Assembly (NCBI GenBank): GCA_963845265.1
Contig: CAWJRN010000003.1
Coordinates: 186,001-250,000, forward strand
From: DYRB01 sp963845265
GTDB lineage: Bacteria > Pseudomonadota > Gammaproteobacteria > Chromatiales > Chromatiaceae
Reading direction: 5' to 3'
Length of the DNA: 64,000 nucleotides
Of this stretch, positions 33,368 to 42,429 are shown one piece after another (the first letter of the stretch is position 1; each line of letters opens with the position of its first letter). The position numbers and the translations under genes were made by a program. The notes below the pieces were generated by a model. It did not search any database. It was not told the DNA's origin and was given only the letters and a program-made list of their open reading frames with translations.

Positions 33368-34870
33368 TTGCCCCGCTCCCTGACTACCTCGCAGATCATC
33401 CGCATCGCCTTAGGCATCGGCGCGGCCCTGTTGCTCGCCGTCTTGCTGTGGGCCCTGTTGTTCGTCACGGATACCGCCTTCAGTGTCCTGGAGCGCCTCA
33501 ACCGGGGCCCATCCTGGTTCCTCTGGCTCTACGCGGCGGGCTTCCTGGCGGTGGCGGCGGCCGGCGCTTACATGCTCTGGCGTCTGCTGCGTCCGCACAA
33601 GAGGTCCAAGAGCGCCGAGGCCGAGCGGCCCCCGACCCAGGACGAGCTGGAGGCGCAGCTCGCCAAGGCCAAAGAGGCCGGGGTGGACGTCGCCGCCGTA
33701 CAGCGAGAGCTGGCCCAACTGGCCAAGCGCAAGGCAGCCGGCAAGATCCATGTCAGCTTCTTCGGCGAGATCAGCAGCGGCAAGTCGTCCCTGATCCAGG
33801 CCCTGCTCCCGGGGACCAATCTGGCCATCGCCGCCAGCGGAGGGACCACCCGCGAGGTCGACGAATACTGCTGGCAGAGCCCCAGCGGTGATGAACTGGT
33901 GCTCACCGACATGCCCGGCACCAACGAGGTCGGGGCTGGGCTGGACGAGATGTCACGCGCCGAGGCCCTGCGCTCCCATGTGGTGATCTACGTCTGCGAC
34001 GGGGACCTCACCCGCAGCCAGTACGAGGACCTGCAATCCCTGCTGGCGCTGGGCAAGCCCTGTATCGTGGCCCTGAACAAGACCGACCGCTATCGGGGCG
34101 AGGAGCTGGACCTGGTCCTGACACGTCTGCGTGAGCGCCTCGGCAAGGGTGCCCGGGTGGATCTGGTGGCGGTGCAAGCCGGAGGCAAGCGGGAGGCGGT
34201 GCGGGTCCTGCCCGACGGGCGGGAGGAGCGCGTGGTGTTGGACATGGCTCCGCGGGTGGATGACCTGCGTGAGGCCCTGCAGCGCCACCTGGACGAGGAC
34301 CCCGAGGTCCTGGAGCGGCTGCGCGACACCAGCGTCTTCGTCCTGGTGGCCCGCACCCTGGATCAGGCCCAGCGAGGCCACCGGGCGGAGCGGGCCGCGG
34401 AGATTACCGCCAGCTATTCCCGCAAGGCTATGATCGGGGCCATGGCAGCGGTGGCCCCAGGGTCGGACCTGGTCATTCAGGGCTACCTGGGGGTGACCAT
34501 GGTCAAGGCCCTGTCGACCCTCTATGAGGTGCCGGTGCGGCAGATGGATACCGACCTGCTGCTGGAACTGGTGCAAAAGCGCGTGGCCCGCAGCACCACC
34601 ATCATGCTGGCGGTGCTGGGCAACGCCCTGAAGGCTTTTCCCGGCATCGGCACCGTCGCCGGGGGGCTGGTGCATGCCGCCGCCTATGGCATGATCTTCA
34701 ATTCTCTCGGCAAGGCGGTTGCCGAATCCATGGACTCCCGCGGGGCCCTGCGGCCCGCCCAGGCCGCACAAGTATTCGAGGAGCACCTGAGTGAAGATCT
34801 CCAAACGTCTGCAAGGCGTTTTGTCCGATTGGCCCTGGATCTCAAAAGAAACCCCGGCCCCGGGCAATGA
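33368..34870 (+). CDS. Membrane-anchored Era-like GTPase (first of a pair)
   Basis: A 500-residue protein with a TTG start preceded by GAGG. Two membrane helices lie at about 11-33 and 50-73, then a coiled linker, then a G domain: P-loop GEISSGKS (133-140), TTREVDEY (G2), DMPG (G3) and NKTD (237-240, G4). The C-terminal half (SRKAMIGAMAAVAPGSDLVI, AYGMIFNSLGKAVAES) is hydrophobic and resembles the DUF697 region of YcjF-like GTPases. Its last 80 nt overlap the next gene in another frame. The function of such pairs is unknown; a membrane-linked stress or envelope role is inferred. Confidence 0.75.
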   Translation: MPRSLTTSQIIRIALGIGAALLLAVLLWALLFVTDTAFSVLERLNRGPSWFLWLYAAGFLAVAAAGAYMLWRLLRPHKRSKSAEAERPPTQDELEAQLAKAKEAGVDVAAVQRELAQLAKRKAAGKIHVSFFGEISSGKSSLIQALLPGTNLAIAASGGTTREVDEYCWQSPSGDELVLTDMPGTNEVGAGLDEMSRAEALRSHVVIYVCDGDLTRSQYEDLQSLLALGKPCIVALNKTDRYRGEELDLVLTRLRERLGKGARVDLVAVQAGGKREAVRVLPDGREERVVLDMAPRVDDLREALQRHLDEDPEVLERLRDTSVFVLVARTLDQAQRGHRAERAAEITASYSRKAMIGAMAAVAPGSDLVIQGYLGVTMVKALSTLYEVPVRQMDTDLLLELVQKRVARSTTIMLAVLGNALKAFPGIGTVAGGLVHAAAYGMIFNSLGKAVAESMDSRGALRPAQAAQVFEEHLSEDLQTSARRFVRLALDLKRNPGPGQ

Positions 34871-36647
34871 GACGCCGGCCGAGGGACAGGACCGACGCAA
34901 CCTGGGCGAGCGCGTCCGGGATGCCCTGGGGCAGATCTCCGAGCGGCTGACCACCGGGGCGCAACCGCCGGAAGAGGGGCCGGACGCGGCCTGGGCCGAG
35001 TCGTCCGGGCAGCCGGCGGGGGGGTCGTCGTCTCAAGCCCAGCAGGCCCAGGGACAGCCCCAGGAGTCGTCGAGCGCGCCAGGTGTCGAGCACCCCAAGG
35101 TGGCTAGGCGGGCCCCTGCGCGGCCCCCGGCCAAGCCGGCTGTTAGCCCCAAGCCCCAGGCCCGCCATGCCGGACGTCAAAGCCCCAGGACTTGCCCCAC
35201 TGCATCGGCCGCCAAGCCGAGCCCCGCGAAGCCGAAAGAACAGCCAGCCAGGAATGCTTTGGTCACCATCGCTAAGACCGATGCTGCCCCTTTGCCAACT
35301 GTCCCGGAAGCTGCCGGCAAGACCCCCAGACAGCCGCTGAAGAAGCCCCCGTCAGGCACCAAGACCCGCGGCGATACACACCTGGAACTGGCGCGGGAGA
35401 GTCTGCGTGACTTGATCCAGGACCCGCGCATCCCCGCCGAGGTCCGCGATGGCCTGGCGGAGGACTATGCCGAGGTCGAGGCCATGCTCGAAAAGCTCGA
35501 GCAGGGCCACATCCACATCGCCGCCTTCGGCCGGGTCAGCGTCGGCAAGTCCGCTACCCTCAATGCCCTGCTCGGCGAGCCGCGCTTCAGCATCAGTCCA
35601 TTGCACGGCGAGACCAAGGCCAGCCAGATGGGCAGGTGGGAGGAATACAACGCAGGTGGCATCTTCCTGGTAGATACCCCGGGGCTCAATGAGGTCGAGG
35701 GCGAGGCCCGCGAGCGCCTCGCCCACGAGGTGGCGTCGCGCTCCGACCTGATCCTGTTCGTCGTGGACGGCGACCTCACCGATACCGAGATCCGCGCCCT
35801 GCGCGTCCTGGTGCGGATGCAGCGCCCGATCGTCCTGGTCTTCAACAAGGTCGACCGCTATACCCGCGACGAGCGAGACCTGATTTGTGACGCTATCGCT
35901 AGCCATACGGACGGGTTCATCGACCCTCGCAACATCGTCTGCACCAGCGCCCTGCCGGCGGAGCGGCTCATCATCACCGTGGATGACCAGGGGCGGGAGA
36001 TCGAATCCCTGCGGCAGGACCCGCCGGACATCGCCGCCCTGCGCACCCGGCTGTGGGAACTGCTTGAGGCCGAGGGCAATACCCTGGCGGCCCTCAACGC
36101 GACCCTGTTTGCCAGCGGCCTGAGTGACCAGGTGGCCCAACGCATCGTCAAGGTCAAGCGCAAGCTCGGTGCCCGGTTGATCCGCAGCTATTGCATCGCC
36201 AAGGGTGTGGCCGTGGCGCTGAATCCCATCCCGGTGGCCGATCTGATTGCCGCCCTGGCGGTGGACCTGAGCCTGGTGGTGCACCTGTCGCGGCTCTATG
36301 GTCTGCCCTTGTCGCGGCAGGAGGCCGGCTCCCTGGTCAAGGTCATCGCCACCCAGATGACCCTGTTGATGGGGACGGTGTGGGCGGTCAACCTGATCTC
36401 ATCGGCGCTCAAACTCGGCACCGGCGGCCTGTCCACGGTCCTCACCGGGACTGCTCAGGGCGCGGTGGCTTACTACAGCACCTATGTGGTCGGGCAGGCG
36501 GCCGAGGTCTATTTGGTTCAGGGCAAGTCCTGGGGCGAGCTGGGGCCCAAGCACGTGATTCGCGATATCCTGGATGGCATCGACCGCGACTCGGTGCTGG
36601 CCCAGGCCCGCGGGGACATTGCGGCTAGGCTGCGGTCGTCCAAGTGA
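34791..36647 (+). CDS. Era-like GTPase with disordered N-terminus and DUF697-like tail (second of a pair)
   Basis: A 618-residue protein starting at a GTG inside the preceding gene (80-nt overlap). Residues of about 20-200 are a Pro/Ala/Gln/Ser/Lys-rich, probably disordered segment. The G domain follows: GRVSVGKS (247-254), DTPG and NKVD (352-355). The C-terminal third has hydrophobic helices (AVALNPIPVADLIAALAVDL, TVWAVNLISSALKLGTGGLS) of the DUF697 type. The G domains of this and the previous protein are similar, implying duplication. A later start is possible, but the first convincing in-frame Met is far inside. Confidence 0.7.
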   Translation: MKISKRLQGVLSDWPWISKETPAPGNETPAEGQDRRNLGERVRDALGQISERLTTGAQPPEEGPDAAWAESSGQPAGGSSSQAQQAQGQPQESSSAPGVEHPKVARRAPARPPAKPAVSPKPQARHAGRQSPRTCPTASAAKPSPAKPKEQPARNALVTIAKTDAAPLPTVPEAAGKTPRQPLKKPPSGTKTRGDTHLELARESLRDLIQDPRIPAEVRDGLAEDYAEVEAMLEKLEQGHIHIAAFGRVSVGKSATLNALLGEPRFSISPLHGETKASQMGRWEEYNAGGIFLVDTPGLNEVEGEARERLAHEVASRSDLILFVVDGDLTDTEIRALRVLVRMQRPIVLVFNKVDRYTRDERDLICDAIASHTDGFIDPRNIVCTSALPAERLIITVDDQGREIESLRQDPPDIAALRTRLWELLEAEGNTLAALNATLFASGLSDQVAQRIVKVKRKLGARLIRSYCIAKGVAVALNPIPVADLIAALAVDLSLVVHLSRLYGLPLSRQEAGSLVKVIATQMTLLMGTVWAVNLISSALKLGTGGLSTVLTGTAQGAVAYYSTYVVGQAAEVYLVQGKSWGELGPKHVIRDILDGIDRDSVLAQARGDIAARLRSSK

Positions 36648-36705
36648 GTGAGTGCGAAACGCCGACCTTGGGATGGTGCTGCGGCCTAGTCGCCGGAGCA
36701 GGCTG

Positions 36706-37188
36706 ATGAATACGCAAGTATCTATGGCCCGTGGGACGGTGCAGACGCCGCTTGGCCCAGTCGGTCTGACTTGGTCCGACGGCACCCTATGCGAGGTCGA
36801 TCTGGAGCCTGGGTCCGGGTTCGTCGGTGAGGTAGATCCGCCCACGAGTCTGGCGAATGCGTTGGCGGCCTATTTCGCGGACCCGGCATCCCCTTGTACG
36901 GTGCCGATCCACTTGGCAGGGACTCGCTTCCAGCAGCGGGTCTGGGCGGCTCTGAGGGCCATACCGTTGGGGCAGACGCGCACCTATGGCGACCTGGCCG
37001 CCGAGCTTGAGACCAGCGCCAGGGCAGTCGGCGGCGCCTGTCGTGCCAACCCTTGTCCTATCGTCGTCCCCTGTCATCGCGTCGTTGGGGCGGCCGGCCT
37101 TGGCGGCTTTGCCGGCGACACCAGCGGCCACCGGCTGGAGGTCAAGCGCTGGCTGCTGCGCCACGAGGGGGCCGAGATTCCCGCATGA
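36706..37188 (+). CDS. ogt: Methylated-DNA-protein cysteine methyltransferase
   Basis: A 160-residue protein with the active-site motif IVVPCHRVVGAAGLGGFAG (Cys123) and the helix-turn-helix IPLGQTRTYGDLAAEL with the Arg finger region. It repairs O6-methylguanine by irreversible transfer to Cys123. The Met at 36706 gives a normal Ogt length; a GTG at 36652 is possible. The TGA overlaps the xerD ATG (ATGA), so the two DNA-maintenance genes are translationally coupled. Confidence 0.9.
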   Translation: MNTQVSMARGTVQTPLGPVGLTWSDGTLCEVDLEPGSGFVGEVDPPTSLANALAAYFADPASPCTVPIHLAGTRFQQRVWAALRAIPLGQTRTYGDLAAELETSARAVGGACRANPCPIVVPCHRVVGAAGLGGFAGDTSGHRLEVKRWLLRHEGAEIPA

Positions 37189-38081
37189 AGGACGAGCGGG
37201 AGGTCATCGAGCGTTTCGCGGACCTGCTCTGGATGGAGCGGGGACTGAGCGCCAATACCCTGTCTGCCTACCAGTCGGACCTGCGCGCCTTCACCCTCTG
37301 GCTGGGTCAGGAACGCGGTTGTGGCCTGGTCGCAGCCAGCCGCTCGGATCTGCTGGACTATCTGGCCGTGCTGTCCCTGGCAGGGCGCAAGCCCCGTTCC
37401 GCGGCGCGCCTGGTCTCTTGTCTGCGCCAGTTTTATCAACACCTGCTGCGCCAGGGCCTCATCCGCGAGGACCCCAGTGCCCGTCTGGATTCGCCGCGCC
37501 TGGGTCGGCCCTTGCCCGGCACCCTCACCGAGGCCGAGGTGGAGGCCCTGTTGGCCGCACCGCTGGTTGATGAGGCCCGGGGGCAGCGGGATCGGACCAT
37601 GTTGGAGGTGCTCTACGCCACCGGCCTGCGGGTCACGGAGCTGGTCACCCTGACCCCGGAGTCGGTGAGCCTGGTGCAGGGGGTGATACGGGTGGTGGGG
37701 AAGGGCGACAAGGAGCGCCTGGTCCCCCTGGGCGAGGAGGCGGTGACTTGGCTCGATCGCTACGCGCGGGACGCGCGACGGGAGATCCTGCAAGGTCGGG
37801 TGTGCAGCTATCTGTTCCCGACTACCCGCAGTTGCTGCATGACCCGCCAGACCTTCTGGCTGCTCATCAAACGCTATGCGCTGGGGGCCGGTATCGCCAA
37901 GCACCTGTCCCCGCATACGCTGCGCCACGCCTTCGCCACGCACCTGCTCAACCATGGAGCCGATCTGCGGGTCGTACAGATGTTGTTGGGTCACAGTGAC
38001 TTGTCGACGACTCAGATCTACACCCATGTGGCCCGGGAGCGGCTGAAGCAGGTACATGCCAACCATCACCCCAGGGCGTAA
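37185..38081 (+). CDS. xerD: Tyrosine recombinase XerD
   Basis: A 298-residue tyrosine recombinase. Catalytic residues are Arg149 (ATGLRVTEL), Lys173 (GKGDKER), His244 and Arg247 (SPHTLRHAF), His270 (LLGHSDLSTTQ) and Tyr279. The N-terminal SAM-like domain reads FADLLWMERGLSANTLSAYQ. With XerC it resolves chromosome dimers at dif under FtsK control. In many gammaproteobacteria xerD is followed by dsbC, as here (with yajQ between), which supports XerD over XerC. Confidence 0.93.
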   Translation: MKDEREVIERFADLLWMERGLSANTLSAYQSDLRAFTLWLGQERGCGLVAASRSDLLDYLAVLSLAGRKPRSAARLVSCLRQFYQHLLRQGLIREDPSARLDSPRLGRPLPGTLTEAEVEALLAAPLVDEARGQRDRTMLEVLYATGLRVTELVTLTPESVSLVQGVIRVVGKGDKERLVPLGEEAVTWLDRYARDARREILQGRVCSYLFPTTRSCCMTRQTFWLLIKRYALGAGIAKHLSPHTLRHAFATHLLNHGADLRVVQMLLGHSDLSTTQIYTHVARERLKQVHANHHPRA

Positions 38082-38197
38082 GGCGATCTTCGGCAGATTC
38101 CCCGCATCTTCCGTGTCTCCTACTGGTAGCATCCCGGGGCGGGTTGTCATATGGTTACCGACTTTGTGTCCGGGGTTCGGCCTCGAAGGAGTTTTTC

Positions 38198-38680
38198 GTG
38201 CCGTCATTCGATGTGGTGTCCGAGGTCGATCTGCAAGAGGTGCGCAACGCGGTGAACCAGGCCAACCGCGAGTTGTCTACTCGATTCGACTTCCGTAAGG
38301 TCAAGGCGAGTTTCGAGTTGAGCGGCGCAGAGGTGACGCTGCACGCAGAGCAGGAGTTCCATCTTCAGCAGATGATGGACATTCTGCGACAGAAATTGGT
38401 CAAACGGCAGGTCGATGTCTCCTGCATGGAGTCCAAGGACGCGGTCTGCCATCTCAACAGTGCCCGGCAAGTGGTGGTCATTCGTCAAGGGATCGACACT
38501 GACACCGCCAAGGCCATGGTCAAGGCGCTAAAGGCCGGCAAGCTCAAGGTGCAGGCCCAGATTCAGGGGGAACAACTGCGGGTCACCGGCAAACAGCGCG
38601 ACGACCTGCAGCAGGCCATGGCGCATTTGCGCACAGGGGATTGGGGAAGGCCCCTACAATTCAATAACTTTCGCGATTGA
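38198..38680 (+). CDS. yajQ: YajQ-family nucleotide-binding protein
   Basis: A 160-residue protein starting with GTG at 38198, 6 nt after an AAGGAG ribosome site. It shows MPSFDVVSEVDLQEVRNAVN at the start and VSCMESKDAVCHLNSARQVV and a C-terminal GDWGRPLQFNNFRD, typical of YajQ (UPF0234). Homologues bind nucleotides or c-di-GMP and affect virulence or phage gene expression in other species. It is 116 nt behind xerD and 8 nt ahead of the dsbC ATG. Confidence 0.93.
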   Translation: MPSFDVVSEVDLQEVRNAVNQANRELSTRFDFRKVKASFELSGAEVTLHAEQEFHLQQMMDILRQKLVKRQVDVSCMESKDAVCHLNSARQVVVIRQGIDTDTAKAMVKALKAGKLKVQAQIQGEQLRVTGKQRDDLQQAMAHLRTGDWGRPLQFNNFRD

Positions 38681-38688
38681 GGTTACTC

Positions 38689-39429
38689 ATGATGTTCAAG
38701 TTTCTTCGTGGCACGACTACGCGTGCCCTGCTCGCTGGCGGTATCGTCGGTCTGCTGAGTGTCGGCGCCTCGGCTGACGAGGCCACGGTCAAGGCGGCAC
38801 TGGCCAAGGCCCTGCCGGATGTCAAAATCAGCAGCATCAGCGCCTCGCCCATCCCGGGGCTCTACGAGGTCATGATCGGCAGTCAGATCGTCTATGTCAC
38901 CGGCGATGCGCGCTATTTCGTCGATGGTCAGGTGGTGGATCTCAAGACGCGCGAAAACCTGACCGAGGGGCGCCTGTCCGGGGTGCGCAAGGCGGCTGTG
39001 GATGCGGTACCCGAGAGCGACATGCTCGTCTTTGCTGGACCCAAGACCGATCATACTGTGACGGTCTTCACGGACATCGACTGCCCCTACTGCGCCAAGC
39101 TGCACAGCAAGATCGATGAATACGAGGCCGAGGGGATTCGGGTGCGGTATATGCTCTATCCCCGTGCCGGTGCCCGCTCCCCGTCCTACGACGAGGCGGT
39201 GTCGGTCTGGTGTGCCGATGATCGCAATCAGGCACTCACCGATGCCAAGGCCGGGAAGACGATTCCCGCCAAGACCTGCGACAACCCGGTGGACGAGCAC
39301 ATGGCCGTGGGGCGTCAGGTCGGTGTTAGCGGGACCCCGGCGATCATGCTCGAGACCGGCGAGATCATCCCGGGCTATGTGGAGCCCAAGCGTTTGGCCC
39401 AAATGATTGATCGGTCGACCGTGAAGTAA
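38689..39429 (+). CDS. dsbC: Periplasmic disulfide isomerase DsbC
   Basis: A 246-residue protein from the ATGATG at 38689. A signal peptide ends near GASA; the N-terminal dimerisation domain (EATVKAALAKALPDVKISSI, GLYEVMIGSQIVYV) leads to a thioredoxin domain with FTDIDCPYCAKLH (Cys132, Cys135). The second structural pair (WCADDR and KTCDNP) and the cis-Pro SGTPAIML are present. DsbC reshuffles wrong disulfides and is kept reduced by DsbD. The position after xerD/yajQ is usual. Confidence 0.93.
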   Translation: MMFKFLRGTTTRALLAGGIVGLLSVGASADEATVKAALAKALPDVKISSISASPIPGLYEVMIGSQIVYVTGDARYFVDGQVVDLKTRENLTEGRLSGVRKAAVDAVPESDMLVFAGPKTDHTVTVFTDIDCPYCAKLHSKIDEYEAEGIRVRYMLYPRAGARSPSYDEAVSVWCADDRNQALTDAKAGKTIPAKTCDNPVDEHMAVGRQVGVSGTPAIMLETGEIIPGYVEPKRLAQMIDRSTVK

Positions 39430-39620
39430 AAGTTCGCTAAGCACTCGGTCAGCGCAGCCCCAAGAGTCCTCCGTCGGTGGAAGCATTGCGCTTGTACAGC
39501 CTACCGTTCGTCTTGGGGGGCATTGCACACAATCGGGATGGGGGCAGGGACGTGAACCCGGCGGAGGGTCGAAGCGCCTTGCCGGGCAGGAACTCCAGCC
39601 CGACATCGGATCAACGCGAC

Positions 39621-40373
39621 ATGATGTGGTGGGATCGGCTGCAATACAGTTGGCGTAGCGAGACCGGATTGGTGCGCAGCCACAACGAGGATGCTGTGAC
39701 CGCGCGCCCGGATCTGGGGCTTGTGGTGGTCGCCGATGGCGTTGGCGGTTCGAACTCCGGGGATGTGGCCAGTCGTCTGGCGGTGGAGGTCATCAGCGAC
39801 CATTTTCAACGGCAGACTCCCCAGCGAGTCGACCCGGATGAGGCGCGAGTCTTCGTCGAGGCGGCCGTAGAGGAGGCCAACGCGGCCATCTGGGAGTGGT
39901 CCCAGCGCCACGAGGCGTGCGCAGGGATGTGCACCACGGTAGTCGCTGGCTTCGTGGGTCGTAAGTGGCTGGCCTATGCCCATGTAGGTGACTCACGGCT
40001 CTATGTGCTGCGTGATGGGCGCCTGAACCAGCTGTCTCGTGACCACTCCTTTATCCAAAATGCGGTCGATCGAGGCTTCTTCCGTTCCCTCGATGAGGCT
40101 CGTGAGTGTGGCGTTAAGGCCAATGTCCTCACGAGAGCCCTAGGCTCTTCCACACCGGTCATTTGCTCGTCAGATGTGGTTGAGATCTACCCGGGAGACC
40201 TGTTCCTGTTCTGCACGGATGGTCTAACCGGCATGATTCCCGATATCCGGCTGCAGCAGATGCTCACAGGCGGGGTGGGCCAGGACCTGGAAGCTCTGGC
40301 CAATGGCCTGGTCCAGCATGCCTGTGAGTGCGGCGGCTCCGATAATATCACCCTGGTATTGCTGCGGGCCTGA
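39621..40373 (+). CDS. PP2C-type Ser/Thr protein phosphatase
   Basis: A 250-residue PPM phosphatase with the ordered metal-binding motifs RSHNEDAV, VVADGVGGSNSGDVASR, AHVGDSRLYVLRDG, FCTDGLTGM and GGSDNITLVLL. The ATG at 39621 matches the usual N-terminus; a GTG at 39477 would add 48 unlikely residues. Bacterial PP2Cs of this length (PppA/Stp type) dephosphorylate Ser/Thr kinases or type VI secretion regulators. No kinase or FHA gene is in the window, so its partner is elsewhere. Confidence 0.9.
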   Translation: MMWWDRLQYSWRSETGLVRSHNEDAVTARPDLGLVVVADGVGGSNSGDVASRLAVEVISDHFQRQTPQRVDPDEARVFVEAAVEEANAAIWEWSQRHEACAGMCTTVVAGFVGRKWLAYAHVGDSRLYVLRDGRLNQLSRDHSFIQNAVDRGFFRSLDEARECGVKANVLTRALGSSTPVICSSDVVEIYPGDLFLFCTDGLTGMIPDIRLQQMLTGGVGQDLEALANGLVQHACECGGSDNITLVLLRA

Positions 40374-40536
40374 GCCTGGCCGGCCTCCCGTGCCTATGGG
40401 AAAAGTGATACTGCCGAACATCATGCGAATGAACGCGGATGCGTCAGTGAGTTACGCAAAATCTGGAGGCCGCCTGCAGGGTGAGTCGGCCGCCGACACC
40501 AGATCTTTTCTTTGCGCCTGAACTGTTCTTCTTAGG

Positions 40537-42003
40537 CTAACCCGCAGTCGGCAGCAACTCATCGCCCCAGGCGGCTAGCTCGGCGAGCACCGCCAGGCGG
40601 TCCGGGTCAGCGGCATGCTCGGCATTGAGGCGAGCTAGGGCCTCCCGATAGGTGTCCAGGGTCAGGCTGCCGCCACCGGCCGGGTCCGTGAGGCGGCGCC
40701 GACGGAACGCCTCCCAGGCATCGCGCTCCGCCGGGCTGAGGCTTTCCGGCCAGTTTCTCGCCCGCAGGCGGAACAGCATCTCCGGCAGTCTGGGGTCGTG
40801 CAGGCGGTAGCCCCCCGTGGCCAATTCTGCCGGGGTTGCGGTACGGACACGTTCCATTTCGCGTCGGTCGGCATTGCTGAAGAAGCCGCCGCTGTAGATC
40901 ATCAGGTCCGGGTCGCTCTCGGGCGCGAAGCCGCGGTCGGCATGGACGGTGCGGACCTTATCCTCCAGGTCACGGCCGGCGGCCTTGAGTCGGGCACTGT
41001 GCTCGGCCACCTTGCCCTGGTCGATGGCCCAGCGCTCTGCGGCCTCGGCACTGAGGGTCTTCATGGGGGCCAGGATCGGGGCGCGGTTGACGTGCACGGT
41101 CTTGAGCGCAATGCGTTCGCACCCCTCCGGGAGGTCGGCCACCCGGGTGAAGAGCCGGGTGCGGATGGTCTCGACATCCAGGTCCAGCAAGGCAGATGGG
41201 TCCTGACGCAGGTCGTAGACAATCACCCCATTGGACACGGTGGGGTGCCTGGCCAGGGGCAGGACCGGGGCGATGCAGCCGAGGGCCGCCGGGTAGCGGG
41301 CCGAGACATGGAGAAGGGGGCTGCGGGGGGCGAGGAGTTCCTCCACCCTTGGCTTACCGCGCAGCCCCAGGGCGAAGTCGAAGAGCCTCGGCTGCCGGTC
41401 CCTGAGCAATCGCGCCAGGGCGATGGTGGCCTGCACGTCCGCCAGCGCGTCGTGGGCCCCGCTGTGCTCGATGCCATTGGCCGCGGTCAGTCCCTCCAGG
41501 CGAAAAGACGTCACGCCGTCCTCTCCCGTTGGCCATTCGATGCCCTCCGGGCGTAGTGCATGGGCCAGGCGCAGGGTGTCGATCAGGTCCCAGCGTGAGT
41601 TGCCGTTCTGCCACTCACGGGCATAGGGGTCGTGAAAGTTGCGGTAGAAGAGGTTGCGGGTGACCTCGTCGTCAAAGCGCATGCTGTTGTAGCCGACCCC
41701 GCAGGTGCCGGGTTGGCCCAGTTCACGGGCGATCGCGGCGGCAAAGTCGGCCTCGCACAGGCCGTCCGCGGCGGCATGCTGCGGGGTGATGCGCGTGATG
41801 AGACACGCCTCGGGGTGGGGCAGGCAGTCGTCGGCCGGCCGGCAGTAGACGACCAGGGGCGGGCCTAGGGGGTTGAGGCCGGTGTCGGTGCGTTGCCCGG
41901 CGAACTGGGCCGGACGGTCACGGCGCGCGTCCGTACCCCAGGTCTCGTAGTCGTGCCAGTAGAAGGTCTGGTCGGTCACGCCGGGGTCTTGGTCTGCTTG
42001 CAT
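40537..42003 (-). CDS. sbcB: Exodeoxyribonuclease I
   Basis: A 488-residue protein. The N-terminus FYWHDYETWGTDARRDRPAQF with Asp and Glu is the ExoI DEDD motif I. GYNSMRFDDEVTRNLFYRNF and SGAHDALADVQATIALARLL give the remaining acidic residues. The C-terminal domain (ERWAIDQGKVAEHSARLKAA, MLFRLRARNWPESLSPAER) is that of SbcB. It digests single-stranded DNA 3' to 5' in recombination and mismatch repair. It lies 63 nt behind rplS on the same strand; co-transcription is possible. Confidence 0.93.
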   Translation of the reverse strand: MQADQDPGVTDQTFYWHDYETWGTDARRDRPAQFAGQRTDTGLNPLGPPLVVYCRPADDCLPHPEACLITRITPQHAAADGLCEADFAAAIARELGQPGTCGVGYNSMRFDDEVTRNLFYRNFHDPYAREWQNGNSRWDLIDTLRLAHALRPEGIEWPTGEDGVTSFRLEGLTAANGIEHSGAHDALADVQATIALARLLRDRQPRLFDFALGLRGKPRVEELLAPRSPLLHVSARYPAALGCIAPVLPLARHPTVSNGVIVYDLRQDPSALLDLDVETIRTRLFTRVADLPEGCERIALKTVHVNRAPILAPMKTLSAEAAERWAIDQGKVAEHSARLKAAGRDLEDKVRTVHADRGFAPESDPDLMIYSGGFFSNADRREMERVRTATPAELATGGYRLHDPRLPEMLFRLRARNWPESLSPAERDAWEAFRRRRLTDPAGGGSLTLDTYREALARLNAEHAADPDRLAVLAELAAWGDELLPTAG

Positions 42004-42066
42004 TGACCCAATACCAGGCTGTCCCACCCCAAAATACAGGGCGGGGCAGGCCGGCAAGGGGGCAGG

Positions 42067-42411
42067 TTAGACCTTCTCGCGGATGCGGGCGGCCTTACCG
42101 GTGAGGTTGCGCAGGTAGTAGAGCTTGGCGCGACGCACGTCGCCGCGGCGCTTGACCTCGATACGGGCGACTGTGGGGCTGTAGGTCTGGAAGACCCGCT
42201 CGACGCCCTCGCCGTGGGAGATTTTGCGCACCGTGAAGGCGGAGTTGAGGCCGCGGTTACGCCTGGCGATGCAGACGCCCTCGAAGGCCTGGAGGCGCTC
42301 ACGGGCGCCTTCCTTGACGCGCACCTGGACCACCAGGGTGTCGCCGGGGGAGAAGTCTGGGACTTCCTTGGTCATCTGCTCTTGTTCGAGCTGTTGAATG
42401 ATATTGCTCAT
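42067..42411 (-). CDS. rplS: 50S ribosomal protein L19
   Basis: A 114-residue protein with the family blocks FSPGDTLVVQVRVKEGARER, FEGVCIARRNRGLNSAFTVR and GVERVFQTYSPTVARIEVKR. It sits at the 30S-50S interface. It is the last gene of the classic rpsP-rimM-trmD-rplS operon and follows trmD after 18 nt. Confidence 0.98.
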   Translation of the reverse strand: MSNIIQQLEQEQMTKEVPDFSPGDTLVVQVRVKEGARERLQAFEGVCIARRNRGLNSAFTVRKISHGEGVERVFQTYSPTVARIEVKRRGDVRRAKLYYLRNLTGKAARIREKV

Positions 42412-42429
42412 GATGCTCTCGCTCCTGTT

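Noticed and set aside
40397..40521. Small plus-strand frame (MGKVILPNIMRMNADASVSY) after the PP2C gene
   Set aside because: Only 41 codons, no ribosome site and no recognisable family; too weak to call.
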